Origin: a bacterium
Lineage (GTDB): Bacteria > Desulfobacterota > GWC2-55-46
Direction of reading: 5' to 3'
Assembly (NCBI GenBank): GCA_004298725.1
Contig: SCQA01000253.1
Location: 1-8,035, forward strand
Length of the DNA: 8,035 nt
Below, one piece after another: positions 7,191 to 8,035 of the stretch. The notes below the pieces were generated by a model, which saw nothing but the letters and a program-made list of their open reading frames with translations, was not told the origin of the DNA and searched no databases. Every line of letters begins with the position of its first letter. The first letter of the stretch is position 1. A program made the translations under genes and the position numbers.

Positions 7191-8035
7191 ATTGAGTTGT
7201 CCGGCAAAGCGGAAATGCCGGTTACGGCGCCCAATACTTCATCCACGCTTATCGCCTCCATGCATTTTTGGTATTCGCATTTTTTGCTCGCGCACGGCTC
7301 GCAGTAGCGGGGTTTTTTTATAACGCGGTGTTTGTGCGCGTCGAGAAGCGGGCCTGTTCTTTGCGGGTCGCTGACGGCGTATAGGGCCACTACCGGAGTG
7401 CCAACCGCATAGGCAATGTGCATGGGGCCGGTGTCGCCGGTAATAAAGCATTTTAATTTTTTTATGAGTGCCGCGCCCTGATTTAGCGTTACCGCTCCGG
7501 CTGAGACAACGGCTGACGGGCCGATGCGCTTCGCTATCGCCTCGCATAGCGCCTTTTCATCGGGCGAGCCGGTGAGAAGTATTTTAACGAAAGGGTATTT
7601 TTCAATAAGCCTTTTGCCGAGAGAGACGAACCTGTCGGGAAACCATTGCCTGCTGAGGGTGGACGCGCCCGGCTGAAAGCCTATTAAAAAATCGTCCGAA
7701 TTAACGCCAACGGATTTAAGGAAATCGCTTGCCGCGCCCGTGTCGCTATTTTCAATAAAGAGGTCCATTTTAAACCCGTCCGCTTTGCAGCCGGCAAGGG
7801 CGGCTGTTTTTAGCCTTGCCTCTATGCCATGGCGCAGTTCATTCCATTTTGTTATCGGTTCGCGGTTTGAAAGAAGAAAATTCCAATCGCTTGAATTCGG
7901 CAGTTTAAATATAAAACGCGCGCCGGAGAGGTAGCACAAAGGCGTGGCTTGCGGCTCGTTGCCGTGAAAAATCAGCGCGAGGTCGAAGTCGTAAGAACGA
8001 AGCGCCCGCGCGGTTGAAATAAACTTTTTATATCC
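7187..8035 (-). CDS. Glycosyltransferase family 9 (heptosyltransferase-like), 5' end beyond window
   Basis: A GT9 family enzyme, expected to transfer heptose or a related sugar from an ADP-sugar to the lipopolysaccharide core on the cytoplasmic face of the inner membrane. The frame stays open to base 8035, giving 282 visible residues; the N-terminal acceptor-domain half, with its Gly-Asp catalytic motif, lies outside. The extra 32 residues before the TTG at 7939 read like GT9 sequence (RSYDFDLALIFHGNEPQ), so that TTG is not the start. The C-terminal donor domain shows FQPGAST followed by RQWFPDRF near visible residues 120-136, then GDTGPMHIA near 200-208 with the conserved Asp and His, and GTPVVALY. 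The tail has four cysteines (CEPC, then two more). The TGA stop overlaps the next gene's ATG (ATGA), suggesting translational coupling. Family assignment is firm; the sugar is inferred. Confidence 0.92.
   Translation of the reverse strand, partial: GYKKFISTARALRSYDFDLALIFHGNEPQATPLCYLSGARFIFKLPNSSDWNFLLSNREPITKWNELRHGIEARLKTAALAGCKADGFKMDLFIENSDTGAASDFLKSVGVNSDDFLIGFQPGASTLSRQWFPDRFVSLGKRLIEKYPFVKILLTGSPDEKALCEAIAKRIGPSAVVSAGAVTLNQGAALIKKLKCFITGDTGPMHIAYAVGTPVVALYAVSDPQRTGPLLDAHKHRVIKKPRYCEPCASKKCEYQKCMEAISVDEVLGAVTGISALPDNSI

Overview
The window holds eight genes packed head to tail on the minus strand, apparently one transcription unit that runs in from beyond base 8035 and out past base 1. 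In transcription order they are: a GT9 heptosyltransferase-like gene (5' end cut by the window edge), a GT4 glycosyltransferase, a second GT4, a divergent glycosyltransferase-like protein, a third GT4, a second GT9, an O-antigen ligase/polymerase family membrane protein, and a third GT9 (3' end cut by the window edge). Junctions are very tight (overlaps of 4 nt or gaps of 2 to 22 nt). I see no promoter, terminator, RNA gene, repeat, mobile element or CRISPR array, and no intergenic stretch longer than 22 nt.

The content points to a Gram-negative bacterium building a lipopolysaccharide core and O-antigen or similar glycolipid. GT9 enzymes typically add heptose (or related ADP-sugars) to the inner core, GT4 enzymes extend oligosaccharides from nucleotide-sugar donors, and an O-antigen ligase family protein joins or polymerises glycan on the periplasmic side. 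The visible GT9 C-termini carry a cysteine-rich tail. Base composition looks balanced (by eye, about half GC) and uniform, with no sign of a recently inserted segment. I cannot name the phylum with confidence.

Start-site reading changes the naive gene models in several places. The second GT4 most likely starts at a TTG at 5992, behind a GGAGG, rather than at an in-frame ATG that would overlap its neighbour by 104 nt. The middle GT9 most likely starts at a TTG at 2712, forming a TTGA overlap and preceded by GGAG. The gene at the left edge starts at 304 in an ATGA overlap. The gene at the right edge is open through the last base, so a start inside the window would be wrong.

I did not find evidence for a previously undescribed system here. 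The points most worth a second look are the divergent glycosyltransferase at 3915-5018, and a His-to-Tyr change at a normally conserved GT9 position in the middle GT9.
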